NCBI GenBank assembly: GCA_016839555.1
Contig: JAEOUA010000007.1
Location: 186,001-250,000 of the forward strand
DNA from: Promethearchaeota archaeon
GTDB taxonomy: Archaea; Asgardarchaeota; Lokiarchaeia; Sigyniarchaeales; SOKP01
Length of the DNA stretch: 64,000 bases
Reading direction: 5' to 3'
The notes beneath the pieces are model-generated. The model was not told the origin of the DNA. It searched no databases and saw nothing but the letters and a program-made list of their open reading frames with translations. The position numbers were made by a program, and so were the translations under genes. Positions 17,109 through 26,026 of this stretch are shown here, piece by piece; within the stretch, counting starts at the first letter, position 1, and every line of letters begins with the position of its first letter.

Positions 17109-18698
17109 TTATACTTTAAATTCTATATTTTTAAATTTTGAAGAGATTGCTTCACTTATTTTATCTTTTTCACTTTTTGTTATAATTTTTTTGATGCTTT
17201 CTACATCTTTATTTTGTTTTAAATAGTTTTTTAAATATCTTCTAAATTTTTTACATTTTTCGTTATTTTCATCAAAAATATTATTCTTTTCATATGGATC
17301 ATTTAGTATATCAAAAAACTCCTCAAATCTATTTGCATAATTTATATACTTATATTTATTTGATCTTAAAAACCAAATATCATTTTCCATCTTAAAATCT
17401 AAATGATTCTTTATTAATTGACCAAGTTTGTGAGATTTAATTAACAAAATATCATTAATAAATTTATCACTTTTTAAATATTCTCCAAAAATATATTGAG
17501 GCGTTTGATTTTTTTCAACTTGATTTATCAAAGATTTTTCTGGAGCAAATAATTCGTATCTATTTTCGGGGATGCTTGCCATGTTAAGAATTGTATGGAA
17601 TAAATCTTTTAATTGGACTTGCTTTTCTATATCTTTTCTTTTAAAATTTTCATGATAAATAAGTAAAGGTACATGTGTTAAACTTTTATGAACACTTTTT
17701 AGGGGCATAGAATGACCCCAAAGAAAATGGTCTTGATTATTGCCCAGAAGTTCACCATGATCAGAAGTTATAATGATATATGAATTAGTTAATAAATTCT
17801 TCTTCTTCAATATATAAAAGATCCATTTTAAAATCAGATCTGAATAATACACTGAAGCATTATAAAACGCTTCAATCGTAGAGGGATAATTTTTATTAAA
17901 TTTTTTAGATATCTGATTCATATATACTTTAAATTCATGGGCATTAAATGCAAGGTCTTTATAAATTTCAAGTTTTTTATTGGTTAAGTTAAATAATTTT
18001 AATATTTGTTTTGGAGGATTATAAGGCTCATGAGTAGCCATTATATTAAAAAATATAAAGTAGGATTCATCCTTCGAAGGTTTCTGAATTAAATTACTAA
18101 ATTTGTTAATCTCTTGAATAGATAGGTTTTCAAAGTTATATATATTAAACTTCCAAAAAAATTTTAAGCTGAAATTAAAGATTAAAGCATTAATTTTTTT
18201 TCTAATTATTTTCCAAAAAACCTTAAGTTTTTTAGAATAAATATGATCTTTTATGATATTTTCAAAATAATTTAGCAGATTGAATAAATAGTTTAGTTTA
18301 ATATTTCTTTTAAGCCAAATAAATCCTTTTTTAAAATTATTTAAAATATGTTCAAAACCTTTAGTTAATTGAAATATTTTACTAACATAGGAATTTTCTG
18401 TATAGCAATATGTTTTATATCCATCATTTTTTAAAATTTGGGTTGCTGTTGGAATTTTGTATCCAAGACTATTAAAGTTACTAATTTCTCTTATTTGACT
18501 ATGATTTAATCCAGTAAACATCGAACAATGAGAAGGGAAAGTCCACACAGTATTTGCAATACAATTTCTAAAATTAAGTGAGTTTTTTAACAATTTTTTT
18601 AAAAATGGAGTTAATTCAATGCTAGAATATGTTGAAAATGTTTTATCTGCTCTTAAAGTATCTAGTACAATGAAAATTATGTGCGGTTTATTTCTCAT
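17109..18698 (-). CDS. Sulfatase/alkaline-phosphatase-fold enzyme with Thr at the nucleophile site
   Basis: The fold signatures are HIIFIVLDTLRAD (metal Asp13 and Asp18 region), WTFPSHCSMFTG (52-63) and ITSDHGELLG later in the protein. In true sulfatases the nucleophile is Cys or Ser in C/S-x-P-x-R, matured to formylglycine. Here the aligned residue is Thr53 in T-F-P-S-H, so formylglycine cannot form. This favours a phosphatase or phosphotransferase use of the fold, as in EptA/LtaS-like enzymes. The middle part (about 120-250) is Lys/Phe-rich and basic. No signal peptide or clear membrane helices are seen, so it is likely cytoplasmic or peripherally attached. The gene is AT-richer than average and stands alone. 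Confidence 0.82.
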   Translation of the reverse strand: MRNKPHIIFIVLDTLRADKTFSTYSSIELTPFLKKLLKNSLNFRNCIANTVWTFPSHCSMFTGLNHSQIREISNFNSLGYKIPTATQILKNDGYKTYCYTENSYVSKIFQLTKGFEHILNNFKKGFIWLKRNIKLNYLFNLLNYFENIIKDHIYSKKLKVFWKIIRKKINALIFNFSLKFFWKFNIYNFENLSIQEINKFSNLIQKPSKDESYFIFFNIMATHEPYNPPKQILKLFNLTNKKLEIYKDLAFNAHEFKVYMNQISKKFNKNYPSTIEAFYNASVYYSDLILKWIFYILKKKNLLTNSYIIITSDHGELLGNNQDHFLWGHSMPLKSVHKSLTHVPLLIYHENFKRKDIEKQVQLKDLFHTILNMASIPENRYELFAPEKSLINQVEKNQTPQYIFGEYLKSDKFINDILLIKSHKLGQLIKNHLDFKMENDIWFLRSNKYKYINYANRFEEFFDILNDPYEKNNIFDENNEKCKKFRRYLKNYLKQNKDVESIKKIITKSEKDKISEAISSKFKNIEFKV

Positions 18699-18925
18699 AG
18701 AACCATTTTATAATCTTTTTTAATTAAGAAAATAAAAGATATAGATTTACAAATACTTTCATCAATTAAAGTTTTTTTAAGTGTATTTTTGAGATATTTT
18801 AGAATCTTTTAATAGGATATTTTTAAAATATCTTTTCAAAACAATAAAAAATGAAATTATGAATACATATATCCCCATAATTATAATAATAATTAACAAA
18901 TTTTAACCTTTAAATTTAAAAAAGG

Positions 18926-18940
18926 GTTTAAATAAATATA
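18926..18940 (+). promoter_or_regulatory. TATA-like promoter of the first PAC2 gene
   Basis: GTTTAAATAAATATA lies about 33-47 bases before the ATG of the PAC2 gene at 18973, giving a predicted short leader. It is an archaeal TATA-type element with an A/G-rich stretch in front of it. Confidence 0.4.
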
Positions 18941-18972
18941 ATTAAAAATCAAAGAGATATCTAGAGATTTGT

Positions 18973-19770
18973 ATGAAAAAAATTAAAAAAGAATATGTGT
19001 GTCCCCCTGGAAAGAAATCTAAAGTCGTAATTGAAGATATTTCAATTAAAATTAAAGAAGGAGCTACTTTTATCTTGGGATTTGCCAGTTTAGGTTTATT
19101 GGGGTCTATAATTGGAAATACCTTTATTGACCAAGTTCCAGATATTAAAGAAATCGGGTTTATTACTTCAGAATTCCTTCCTCCTATATCCACGTTTTAT
19201 GATGGAGTGTTAAAATCCCCGTTTCGACTATACTATTCTGAAGAATATAATATAATTATTGGAATATCTGAAGTACCATTTAATATATCCTCCGCTTATA
19301 ATGATTTAGCAAAAACTATATGTAACTGGGCATTATCTGATGATGTAAAGGCAAAGGAAATAGTGGTGTTTCAAGGAATACCTCAAAAAGGAATGATTGA
19401 TGAATTTCCAGTATATTATGCATCCCAAGATAATAAAATTGATAATTTAGAAAAAGATGGGGTTAAAAAAGTCAAAAAAGGCATAATAACAGGACCAGAA
19501 GCTACAATAATTAATGAAGCATTAACCAATAAATTGAAACCTCTTGCTTTTTTTACTCCAGTTTATCAAATACCTACTCCAGAAGGAGCTGCTTCTATTA
19601 TAGAAGTATTAAATAAACATTATGATATGAACCTTAAAATAGATAAATTACTTGAACAAGGAAAAGAAATTAAAGAGAAGATGTTAGAACTCGCAGAAAA
19701 GGCAAGACAATATCAAAGAAAACAGATTCCAGAAGGGGAAGAAGATGAATACACTCAATATTACCAATAA
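18973..19770 (+). CDS. PAC2-family protein (proteasome assembly chaperone-like), copy 1
   Basis: PAC2-family proteins resemble the eukaryotic proteasome-assembly chaperone PSMG2/Pba2; archaeal members are thought to bind proteasome alpha-ring tails. Seen: VIEDISIKIKEGATFILGFASLGLLGS, the conserved FLPPISTFYDGVLKSPFR block, ISEVPF, FQGIPQKGM and TPEGAASIIEVLNK. The Lys/Glu-rich C-terminal helix ends in a DEYTQYYQ tail. Length 265 aa. It is followed 149 bases downstream by a close paralogue (copy 2), so this is a tandem duplication. The C-terminal tyrosine tail recalls the HbYX-type tails that dock on the proteasome, though the sequence is YYQ, not HbYX. Confidence 0.85.
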   Translation: MKKIKKEYVCPPGKKSKVVIEDISIKIKEGATFILGFASLGLLGSIIGNTFIDQVPDIKEIGFITSEFLPPISTFYDGVLKSPFRLYYSEEYNIIIGISEVPFNISSAYNDLAKTICNWALSDDVKAKEIVVFQGIPQKGMIDEFPVYYASQDNKIDNLEKDGVKKVKKGIITGPEATIINEALTNKLKPLAFFTPVYQIPTPEGAASIIEVLNKHYDMNLKIDKLLEQGKEIKEKMLELAEKARQYQRKQIPEGEEDEYTQYYQ

Positions 19771-19919
19771 TAAATTTTTATTTGCTTTTTTATATATAAT
19801 CTTTAAGAAAAGAAGAAAGATTGAAAATTATCTTAATCCATAAAATTAATTTGATTTTTAAATCTTTTATATAATATCAATATATTTGAAAAAGAATGTT
19901 AAACAGGTAGAGAATCTAA

Positions 19920-20714
19920 ATGGTCATTAAAGAATATGTTTGTGATGCTGGAGAAAAAAGTAAGGTAGTAATAGAGGATTTCTCAGTAGAAATTAAGGAT
20001 GATTCCACAATCATTTTAGGGTTGGCGGGAATTGGACTTATTGGACCTATAATTGCAAATAGTTTGATTGAACAGATCCTTGATATTAAGGAAATAGGTT
20101 TTGTAACCAGCGAATACCTCCCTCCCATTTCTACATTTTATGATGGTATATTGAAACATCCATTTAGGATTTATTATTCCCCTCTCTATAATTTAATTGT
20201 GGGTATTTGCGAAGTACCTTTTGAAATATCCTCGGCTTATAATGATTTAGCGAAGACGATTAATAATTGGGCATTAAATGAGGATGTAAAAGCTAAACAA
20301 ATCGTAGTTTTTCAAGGAATCCCTCAAAGAGGCATGATAGATGAATTTCCTGTATATTATGCTGCAGAAGAAGAATTAATTGATTATCTTGAACAATTCA
20401 ACCTTAAAAAATTTGAGAAAGGCATTATTGTCGGACCGGAGTCAACCATTATTAATGAAACTTTAACAAATAAATTACAAGGATATGTTTTGTTTGCACC
20501 GGTTTATCAAATTCCCACTCCTGAGGCAGCAGCATCAATTATTAAGGTTCTAAATCAAATTTATAAAATGGATATAGACGTTAACCCATTACTCGAAGAA
20601 GGAAAAGAAATTAAAGAAAAGATGTTAGAACTTGCAGAAAAAGCACAAGAATATCGTAGAAAGCAATTATCTAGCAAAAGTGGAGGGGAAGAATATACAG
20701 AATATTATAGATGA
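19920..20714 (+). CDS. PAC2-family protein, copy 2
   Basis: This is a close paralogue of the preceding gene along its whole length: VIEDFSVEIKDDSTIILGLAGIGLIG, SEYLPPISTFYDGILKHPFR, CEVPFEISSAYNDLAKTI, FQGIPQRGMIDEFPVYYA and IPTPEAAASIIKVLN. The Gly-rich loop here (GLAGIGLIGP) keeps the classic family form, whereas copy 1 has GFASLGLLGS, so the copies may have different partners. The C-terminal tail is EEYTEYYR. It may be transcribed with copy 1 or from the TATA-like TTTATATAAT near 19866. Together they could form a heterodimer, as eukaryotic PAC1-PAC2 do (inference). Confidence 0.85.
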   Translation: MVIKEYVCDAGEKSKVVIEDFSVEIKDDSTIILGLAGIGLIGPIIANSLIEQILDIKEIGFVTSEYLPPISTFYDGILKHPFRIYYSPLYNLIVGICEVPFEISSAYNDLAKTINNWALNEDVKAKQIVVFQGIPQRGMIDEFPVYYAAEEELIDYLEQFNLKKFEKGIIVGPESTIINETLTNKLQGYVLFAPVYQIPTPEAAASIIKVLNQIYKMDIDVNPLLEEGKEIKEKMLELAEKAQEYRRKQLSSKSGGEEYTEYYR

Positions 20715-20855
20715 TCAATAACTAGGCTCATTTTAATTTTTTGAGAACTTATTCAATATTTAAACTAGTATTAAAAAAGAATTTCTAAAGAGATTAGAGA
20801 GATTTTGAATAAAGTAACATAATTAGAATTAAACATAGTAAACGGAGAATTATAA

Positions 20856-22034
20856 ATGTTTCAGAATCATTCATTCTTGAAAAATATTGTTTGTACTAAT
20901 TGCAATTCTCAGTATAATATTAATAAATTGAATAATTTATGTACATCTTGTGGAAAGGTATTATTTCCTAAATATGATTTAGAAGGAGCAAAAGAATTTC
21001 TTTCTAAAGTTCTAATACGGAAAAAAAAAGTATATAATATCTGGCGTTTTAATGAAATAATGCCTGTAATAAACCCAAAATTTCGAATATCGCTTGGAGA
21101 AGGATGGACTCCCTTAGTAAAACTTAATATTCTTGGTAGGCAATTCGGATTAAAAAATTTATTTTTAAAAGATGAGGGACAAAATCCAACTGGCACTTTT
21201 AAAAGTCGTGGTCTCTGTGCTGCGGTTTCAAAAGGATTAGAATTAGGCGTTAAAGATTTTGTTATGCCAAGTGCAGGAAATGCAGGAGCCGCCCTATCAG
21301 CATATACGGCTCATGCAGGTGCAAAGGCTCATATTTTTGCACCAAAAGATGCACCCGAGTTTATTTTAAAAGAAATTGATGTAATGGGAGGAGATCTTGT
21401 ATTAATTGATGGATTAATTGATTACGCTGGAGAGAGAGCAAATATCGCTGAAAAAGAAAATGGATGGTTTTCTGTATCTACTCTAAAAGAACCATATCGT
21501 GTAGAAGGGAAAAAAACGATGGGATTCGAATTAGCAGAACAATTCGAATGGACTTTACCAGATGTTATAGTATATCCCACTGGGGGTGGAACGGGAATTG
21601 TAGGTATGTGGAAAGCATTTTTAGAGCTAGAAGAACTTGGATTAATTAGCAATAAAAGACCTAGAATGGTGGCTGTCCAACCAGAAGGATGTCAACCTAT
21701 TGTGCGGGCATTTGAACAGGGCAAAAAATCTGCCACTAAATGGGAAAATGCTCATTCTTTTGCTGGAGGAATAAGAGTGCCTAGTGCTATTGGTGATTAT
21801 TTAATTCTTGATGCTATAAGAAGTTCTGGTGGGACTGCTGTTGCGGTTCCAGATTCAGAAATTAAAACGGCAATGTATAAATTAGCTAGAACCGAGGGAA
21901 TAATGTTATGCCCTGAAGCAGCGGCAACAGCAGCCGCCTTACAAACATTAATCGAAAATGGATTTCTAGATAAAGATGAAAAAATAGTATTATTTGGTAC
22001 CGGCTCTGGTTTAATCACTCCAAATGATTGGTAA
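20856..22034 (+). CDS. thrC: Threonine synthase
   Basis: Threonine synthase converts O-phosphohomoserine to threonine using pyridoxal phosphate. The N-terminus has a zinc-ribbon-like pair, Cys13/Cys16 and Cys29/Cys32, common in archaeal ThrC. The PLP lysine is Lys116 in GTFKSRG. SAGNAGAALSAYTAHAGAKA is the substrate/PLP-phosphate loop region and YPTGGGTGIVGMWKAF binds the PLP phosphate. GVDAIRSSGGTAVAVPD and CPEAAATAAAL are further family blocks. At 392 aa, length is normal. No other threonine-pathway genes are beside it. The protein has clear full-length similarity to the family, making this one of the firmest calls. Confidence 0.93.
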   Translation: MFQNHSFLKNIVCTNCNSQYNINKLNNLCTSCGKVLFPKYDLEGAKEFLSKVLIRKKKVYNIWRFNEIMPVINPKFRISLGEGWTPLVKLNILGRQFGLKNLFLKDEGQNPTGTFKSRGLCAAVSKGLELGVKDFVMPSAGNAGAALSAYTAHAGAKAHIFAPKDAPEFILKEIDVMGGDLVLIDGLIDYAGERANIAEKENGWFSVSTLKEPYRVEGKKTMGFELAEQFEWTLPDVIVYPTGGGTGIVGMWKAFLELEELGLISNKRPRMVAVQPEGCQPIVRAFEQGKKSATKWENAHSFAGGIRVPSAIGDYLILDAIRSSGGTAVAVPDSEIKTAMYKLARTEGIMLCPEAAATAAALQTLIENGFLDKDEKIVLFGTGSGLITPNDW

Positions 22035-22375
22035 ATATAGAATTTATATTGGAATATTTTTGTTTATCACATATAAACTCATTTCAATGATATTGAAAAA
22101 TTTTATATATATCTACCTTAGATAAATATAAAAAAGTTCCTATTATATAATACTCCATTGAGGAAATTAAAGAAAGATTAGAAATACTCTTTAGTACATA
22201 ATAATGTAGAGTTTAGCAATAATATTTTTAAATTTTTCAAATGTGTTGTCTCATAATTCTATTTTATTGTGAAAAAATTCACATATCCTTTTCTATATTT
22301 CATAAAAAGGAACTTTTTATTATTTGAAATATTTCAAAATTTAAGAAAATTACAAAAACACAAGGCTAAGTTAGA
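22035..22375. other. 341-base gene-free region with inverted repeats
   Basis: No ORF is convincing here. TGTGAA/TTCACA around a 4-A centre (22268-22283) is a near-palindrome typical of a regulator site. AAAAAGTTCCT (22131-22141) has its exact inverse AGGAACTTTTT at 22308-22318, 166 bases on. The region leads to the small Cys protein at 22376 and presumably holds its promoter. Confidence 0.35.
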
Positions 22376-22558
22376 ATGCATGGAAAAGCTAAAGCAAAAG
22401 GGAATGCTGAAACTGAAAGAAAAATAATTAGAAAAAAAAGAGGAAATTTAACTTGTGCATATTGCAAGAATTATAATGATGGTTTTTGTATAAATTGGCA
22501 TATCAATATAAAATTAGATGAAATTCCGTGCCAAGATTTTAAACTAGCTGATTTTTAA
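22376..22558 (+). CDS. 60-aa Cys-rich protein, putative zinc finger
   Basis: Four cysteines are arranged as Cys27-x2-Cys30-x7-Cys38-x13-Cys52 (CAYC, GFCIN, PCQDF). The spacing suits a small zinc site, or less likely an Fe-S cluster. The N-terminus is very basic (GKAKAKG, RKIIRKKRG), which could bind nucleic acid. The family is not recognised, but short CxxC-rich proteins with an IPCQDF-type ending are common in archaea. A long upstream region with inverted repeats precedes it, and it is convergent with afpA. Confidence 0.65.
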   Translation: MHGKAKAKGNAETERKIIRKKRGNLTCAYCKNYNDGFCINWHINIKLDEIPCQDFKLADF

Positions 22559-22639
22559 AAGTATTTCATACAATATAATTATTACTTTTTTTAATGTATT
22601 AATTCTATAAAAAACTAATCAAGAGAAAAATAAAAAACT

Positions 22640-23191
22640 TTATTTTTTCGCTTGTTCCATTAACCAATTCTTTAATTCAGAAAAATTTGAAAATACAGTA
22701 ATTCCTTCCATATTTTTTAATTTATTAATATTCTCAATTTCAATATCTCTAATTTTTAATACAAGTGGGCTTCCATCGGGTTTGGATGTTATGATGGGCT
22801 CTTTATGCTGGTCAGAAGGTAATAAATAAACAGGAACACTTCCCTTTATGGTTTGCGCTACACAATTTGTAATTAGTGAGTCTGCAATACCATAAGAAAT
22901 TTTTGCTACGGAATTTGCAGAAACAGGACAAACAATAAGAAAATCATATTTACCAATTTGAAGAGGACCTGCGAGAAAAGGATTATTTGGTGTATTTTCA
23001 AGAAAGACCTTTTTTACAACTTCATTTAAATAATCCCATTGCTTATACCACTTAACAACTACTTCTCCTTCTTTAGATAACATTACAGTAATATTTATAT
23101 CATAATTTTCTTGCAAATCTTTCATTAACTCAATAGATTCTTTCAATATATAGCCCGTTCCGGTCATACCCCACATAATTTTGAGAGACAA
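22640..23191 (-). CDS. afpA: Archaeoflavoprotein AfpA / DmrB-like flavoprotein
   Basis: This is a homo-oligomeric FMN protein of the flavoprotein (HFCD) superfamily. AfpA accepts electrons from ferredoxin; the related DmrB reduces dihydromethanopterin. Seen: IMWGMTGTGYILKESIELM (N-terminal FMN-binding loop), NPFLAGPLQIGKYDFLIVCPVSANSVAKI with the PVSANS motif, GIADSLITNCVAQ, and VPVYLLPSDQ. The 183-aa length is normal. The N-terminal MWGMTGTG matches the archaeal AfpA type. The gene is alone on the minus strand. The choice between AfpA and DmrB activity cannot be made here; if the methyltransferase pair at 6.9-8.6 kb feeds a pterin pathway, a pterin reductase role would be useful (inference). 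Confidence 0.85.
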   Translation of the reverse strand: MSLKIMWGMTGTGYILKESIELMKDLQENYDINITVMLSKEGEVVVKWYKQWDYLNEVVKKVFLENTPNNPFLAGPLQIGKYDFLIVCPVSANSVAKISYGIADSLITNCVAQTIKGSVPVYLLPSDQHKEPIITSKPDGSPLVLKIRDIEIENINKLKNMEGITVFSNFSELKNWLMEQAKK

Positions 23192-23385
23192 TAAAATTCA
23201 CCAACTCTTATTGTTTTATGTACTATTAATTACTTCTTATTATATGTAATTTCTTATTATTTTTTATTTATTATATCAAATTTATTAACAATAAATTGAA
23301 TGATCAAATTTTATTGTAATAAATATTTTAACCACATAAAGAATACTATATATTTCTTGAAATAATAACTTTATTTGGATATTTT

Positions 23386-25815
23386 ATGGAAAAGAAATCA
23401 CTACATTTTGAAGATCATTTAATAAAAGTTATAGAGGCTAAAAAATTAGATTCCTCATTTAAAGTAAGATCCTACCATGAAAATTTGAAAATAATGGAAC
23501 AAAAAAATATACCTCAAAATTCTATTGAGGAAGTACTTAATGATTTCTTTTCTGAAAATTTAAAGGATATCTCAAAATCGACTAAAAAATCGATAACTCA
23601 AATAGTATATTATAAAGAGGATAGGCTAATAATATTAGAATCTAAACAAGCGAGGGAAGTGATCTGGAATCGAGAACAACTTGTAAAAAAATACGGTTGG
23701 TTCTTTTTTGTTACTAAAAAATTTGTACCCTCTGGAATTGCTGAAACAAAAAAAAGAAGTAAAAAGAAAGAGAAATCAAAAGAAAGAATTCTTTCAAAAG
23801 AAGAATATCAAGTGAATGGATTTCAATTTGATTTAGTTCAAAAAAAAAATATGCGACCCCTCTATCATACTAAGGAATACAATAGATATCTTCAAATTAT
23901 TAAGTTAAATAATATTATAACCCTCCCCATTAAAGAAACCTTAAACGACTTTTTCTTACAAAACAATTCAGTTCCAGAGAAAGAAAAAAATGCAATTAGA
24001 AAAATTATTTACTATGAAGAAGAAAAGGTTATTGTAGTTAAATCATTAATAGGAGATAAAATGTATGAGAATTTAGAAAATTTAGTAAGAAAATATGGAT
24101 GGTATTTTTATATAACAGGAGTGCCCGTTGGTAAAAGCAAAATTTCAATTGCTATTGATAAAATAGAAAAACGATATGATACTACTTATTTTGAAAATAC
24201 CTCTATATCGAAAAATTTAAAAAATAATGAAAAGATTCGCCTAATTCTTTATCCTATTGCATCAAGACCTAATCATAATTGCTTAATATTAGGGACTGGC
24301 CATCTAAATATATTACTAGATTGTGGTATTGAGGAAAAATCTTTAAAGGATATCGATGAATATCTTGAAAATGTAAATGATCTATTACAGAAAGATAAAC
24401 ATAAACAATTAATATTATCGAAAAGTGAAAATGAGCACTCTAATTTGGAAGATATAGACAAATTAAGAGAAATAAATTCACAAGATAAAGAAGAAATAAA
24501 AAAAGATGATGGAAATGAACTTCAATCCAATTGCTCACAGACTTTGACTAATGATAATATGGAGTTAGTTTTAAACAAGGAAAATTTTGAACCCAAAATC
24601 GATGCCGTCTTTCTTTCCCATTCCCACTATGATCATGTGTCAGGATTATTAGATTTTATTAAAGCTCATCCGGATATACCCGTTTTATGCTCCAGAATTA
24701 CATTGGATTTATATCTTTTAAGAGATTCTGATTTTTTAGATCAAAAACAAAAGGATGAAATTGAACAAGAAGAATATCGAAATGTGGTAAAGAATGTAAT
24801 TTATGTGGAGAATGGAGATAAAATAGAATTTAAGGAAAAGGATTGTTTTCTTTCTTTTTTTCATGCTGGTCATATGCCTGGCGCATTAATGATGCTCGTA
24901 AAGGTAAAGGATTATCGATTTCTTTATACCGGCGATTACACTTATTATGATATTACGCCTTTCGCTGGAACTAAAAGATTTTTGGATCAAATATCCCGTC
25001 CTTTAGATTTTCTTTTAATCGATGGATCAAGTGCTTATGAAGAGTTTGGAAATCCTTCTCAACATTTTCACAGTTTAATTCTATTTCTGGAACAGAAGGC
25101 AGAATATGGTAATAGTTCTTTAATCGGAGCAGACCCTTCAAGTTTAGCGATAAGTTTTATGCTAAAATTCTGGAGACATTTTAGAAAAAAGCAACTGCGA
25201 CATGATTATCAAAAAAGGCCAAACATTTATGTTGATATGATGGTAAGAAAAAATATTCAAGTTATTAATCATCGTTATAAATATATTTATGGGCCTATAT
25301 CAAGGCTTATCAGAGATAAAGCTAATCCATTTAATAGTATTAAGTTAAGATGGTTTGATCATGATGATTTAGATTTTTTGAAAAAGAAAAACTGTATCAT
25401 AATTTCTCATCCGGTAGATTTGAATTATGGAATTATTAAGAAAATTTTTAGTCGTATTGCGCCAAATCCTCATAATTTAGTATATCTGGCTGGTGGCATA
25501 AATGAGGAGCCGGGATATTCTTTGGTGAATCCTCCTGAAGATAAAAAGAATGAGCCCCCAATTGTAGAATTTTCAGAGTCTTGGAAAATTCCTTGTAGAG
25601 CCTTACTTGTTAATACTTTCGCTCCTCAAATCAAAATTAAGCTTCACGGGGATAAAACTCAACTTACTGAAATGATTAAAAATTTAGAGCCTAGAGAAAT
25701 ATGCTTTTTCCATGAAAGCCCCCGAAAATTGACAGAAGTTGCCGATTACGTCATTTCATTGGGTGTTCAGAAAGTTTCAATCCCTCAGGAAAAAAAATTA
25801 ATAATTTTAAATTAA
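23386..25815 (+). CDS. Metallo-beta-lactamase (possibly beta-CASP) nuclease with two novel N-terminal repeats
   Basis: The C-terminal part is a metallo-beta-lactamase fold: HSHYDH (His412, His414, Asp416, His417), His493/His496 in FHAGHMPG, Asp517 in YTGDYT, and a late His in CFFHESP. Length and order suggest a beta-CASP RNase or DNase related to archaeal CPSF proteins. An insertion of about 80 charged residues (about 320-400) splits the core before HSHYDH. The N-terminus holds two copies of an unknown domain of about 90 residues (30-115 and 160-250). Each begins with Tyr-His, has LNDFF (51-55 and 186-190) and ends K/RKYGWxFxxT (101-110 and 235-244), with a basic linker between. It is a single gene with its own promoter region. 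Confidence 0.85.
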   Translation: MEKKSLHFEDHLIKVIEAKKLDSSFKVRSYHENLKIMEQKNIPQNSIEEVLNDFFSENLKDISKSTKKSITQIVYYKEDRLIILESKQAREVIWNREQLVKKYGWFFFVTKKFVPSGIAETKKRSKKKEKSKERILSKEEYQVNGFQFDLVQKKNMRPLYHTKEYNRYLQIIKLNNIITLPIKETLNDFFLQNNSVPEKEKNAIRKIIYYEEEKVIVVKSLIGDKMYENLENLVRKYGWYFYITGVPVGKSKISIAIDKIEKRYDTTYFENTSISKNLKNNEKIRLILYPIASRPNHNCLILGTGHLNILLDCGIEEKSLKDIDEYLENVNDLLQKDKHKQLILSKSENEHSNLEDIDKLREINSQDKEEIKKDDGNELQSNCSQTLTNDNMELVLNKENFEPKIDAVFLSHSHYDHVSGLLDFIKAHPDIPVLCSRITLDLYLLRDSDFLDQKQKDEIEQEEYRNVVKNVIYVENGDKIEFKEKDCFLSFFHAGHMPGALMMLVKVKDYRFLYTGDYTYYDITPFAGTKRFLDQISRPLDFLLIDGSSAYEEFGNPSQHFHSLILFLEQKAEYGNSSLIGADPSSLAISFMLKFWRHFRKKQLRHDYQKRPNIYVDMMVRKNIQVINHRYKYIYGPISRLIRDKANPFNSIKLRWFDHDDLDFLKKKNCIIISHPVDLNYGIIKKIFSRIAPNPHNLVYLAGGINEEPGYSLVNPPEDKKNEPPIVEFSESWKIPCRALLVNTFAPQIKIKLHGDKTQLTEMIKNLEPREICFFHESPRKLTEVADYVISLGVQKVSIPQEKKLIILN

Positions 25816-26026
25816 ACGATTATTTAGAAGAATGTTTAAAGCGAATTGTAGAAAGAAGATAAAATTTTTTAGTACTTGCTAAAAAAATTTATTTTTGTTA
25901 CAAAAATTTGTAAAATAATTAAGGGTTCTATAATTTTTATATTTATTAGGATACTAGTCATTTAGTTTCTTTTTAAAATTAAAGATTATAAAATTTAAAA
26001 TAAATTTTAGCTTTTGGAATTAGACT

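Noticed and set aside
17109..18698. Formylglycine-dependent sulfatase
   Set aside because: The nucleophile position is Thr, which cannot be converted to formylglycine.
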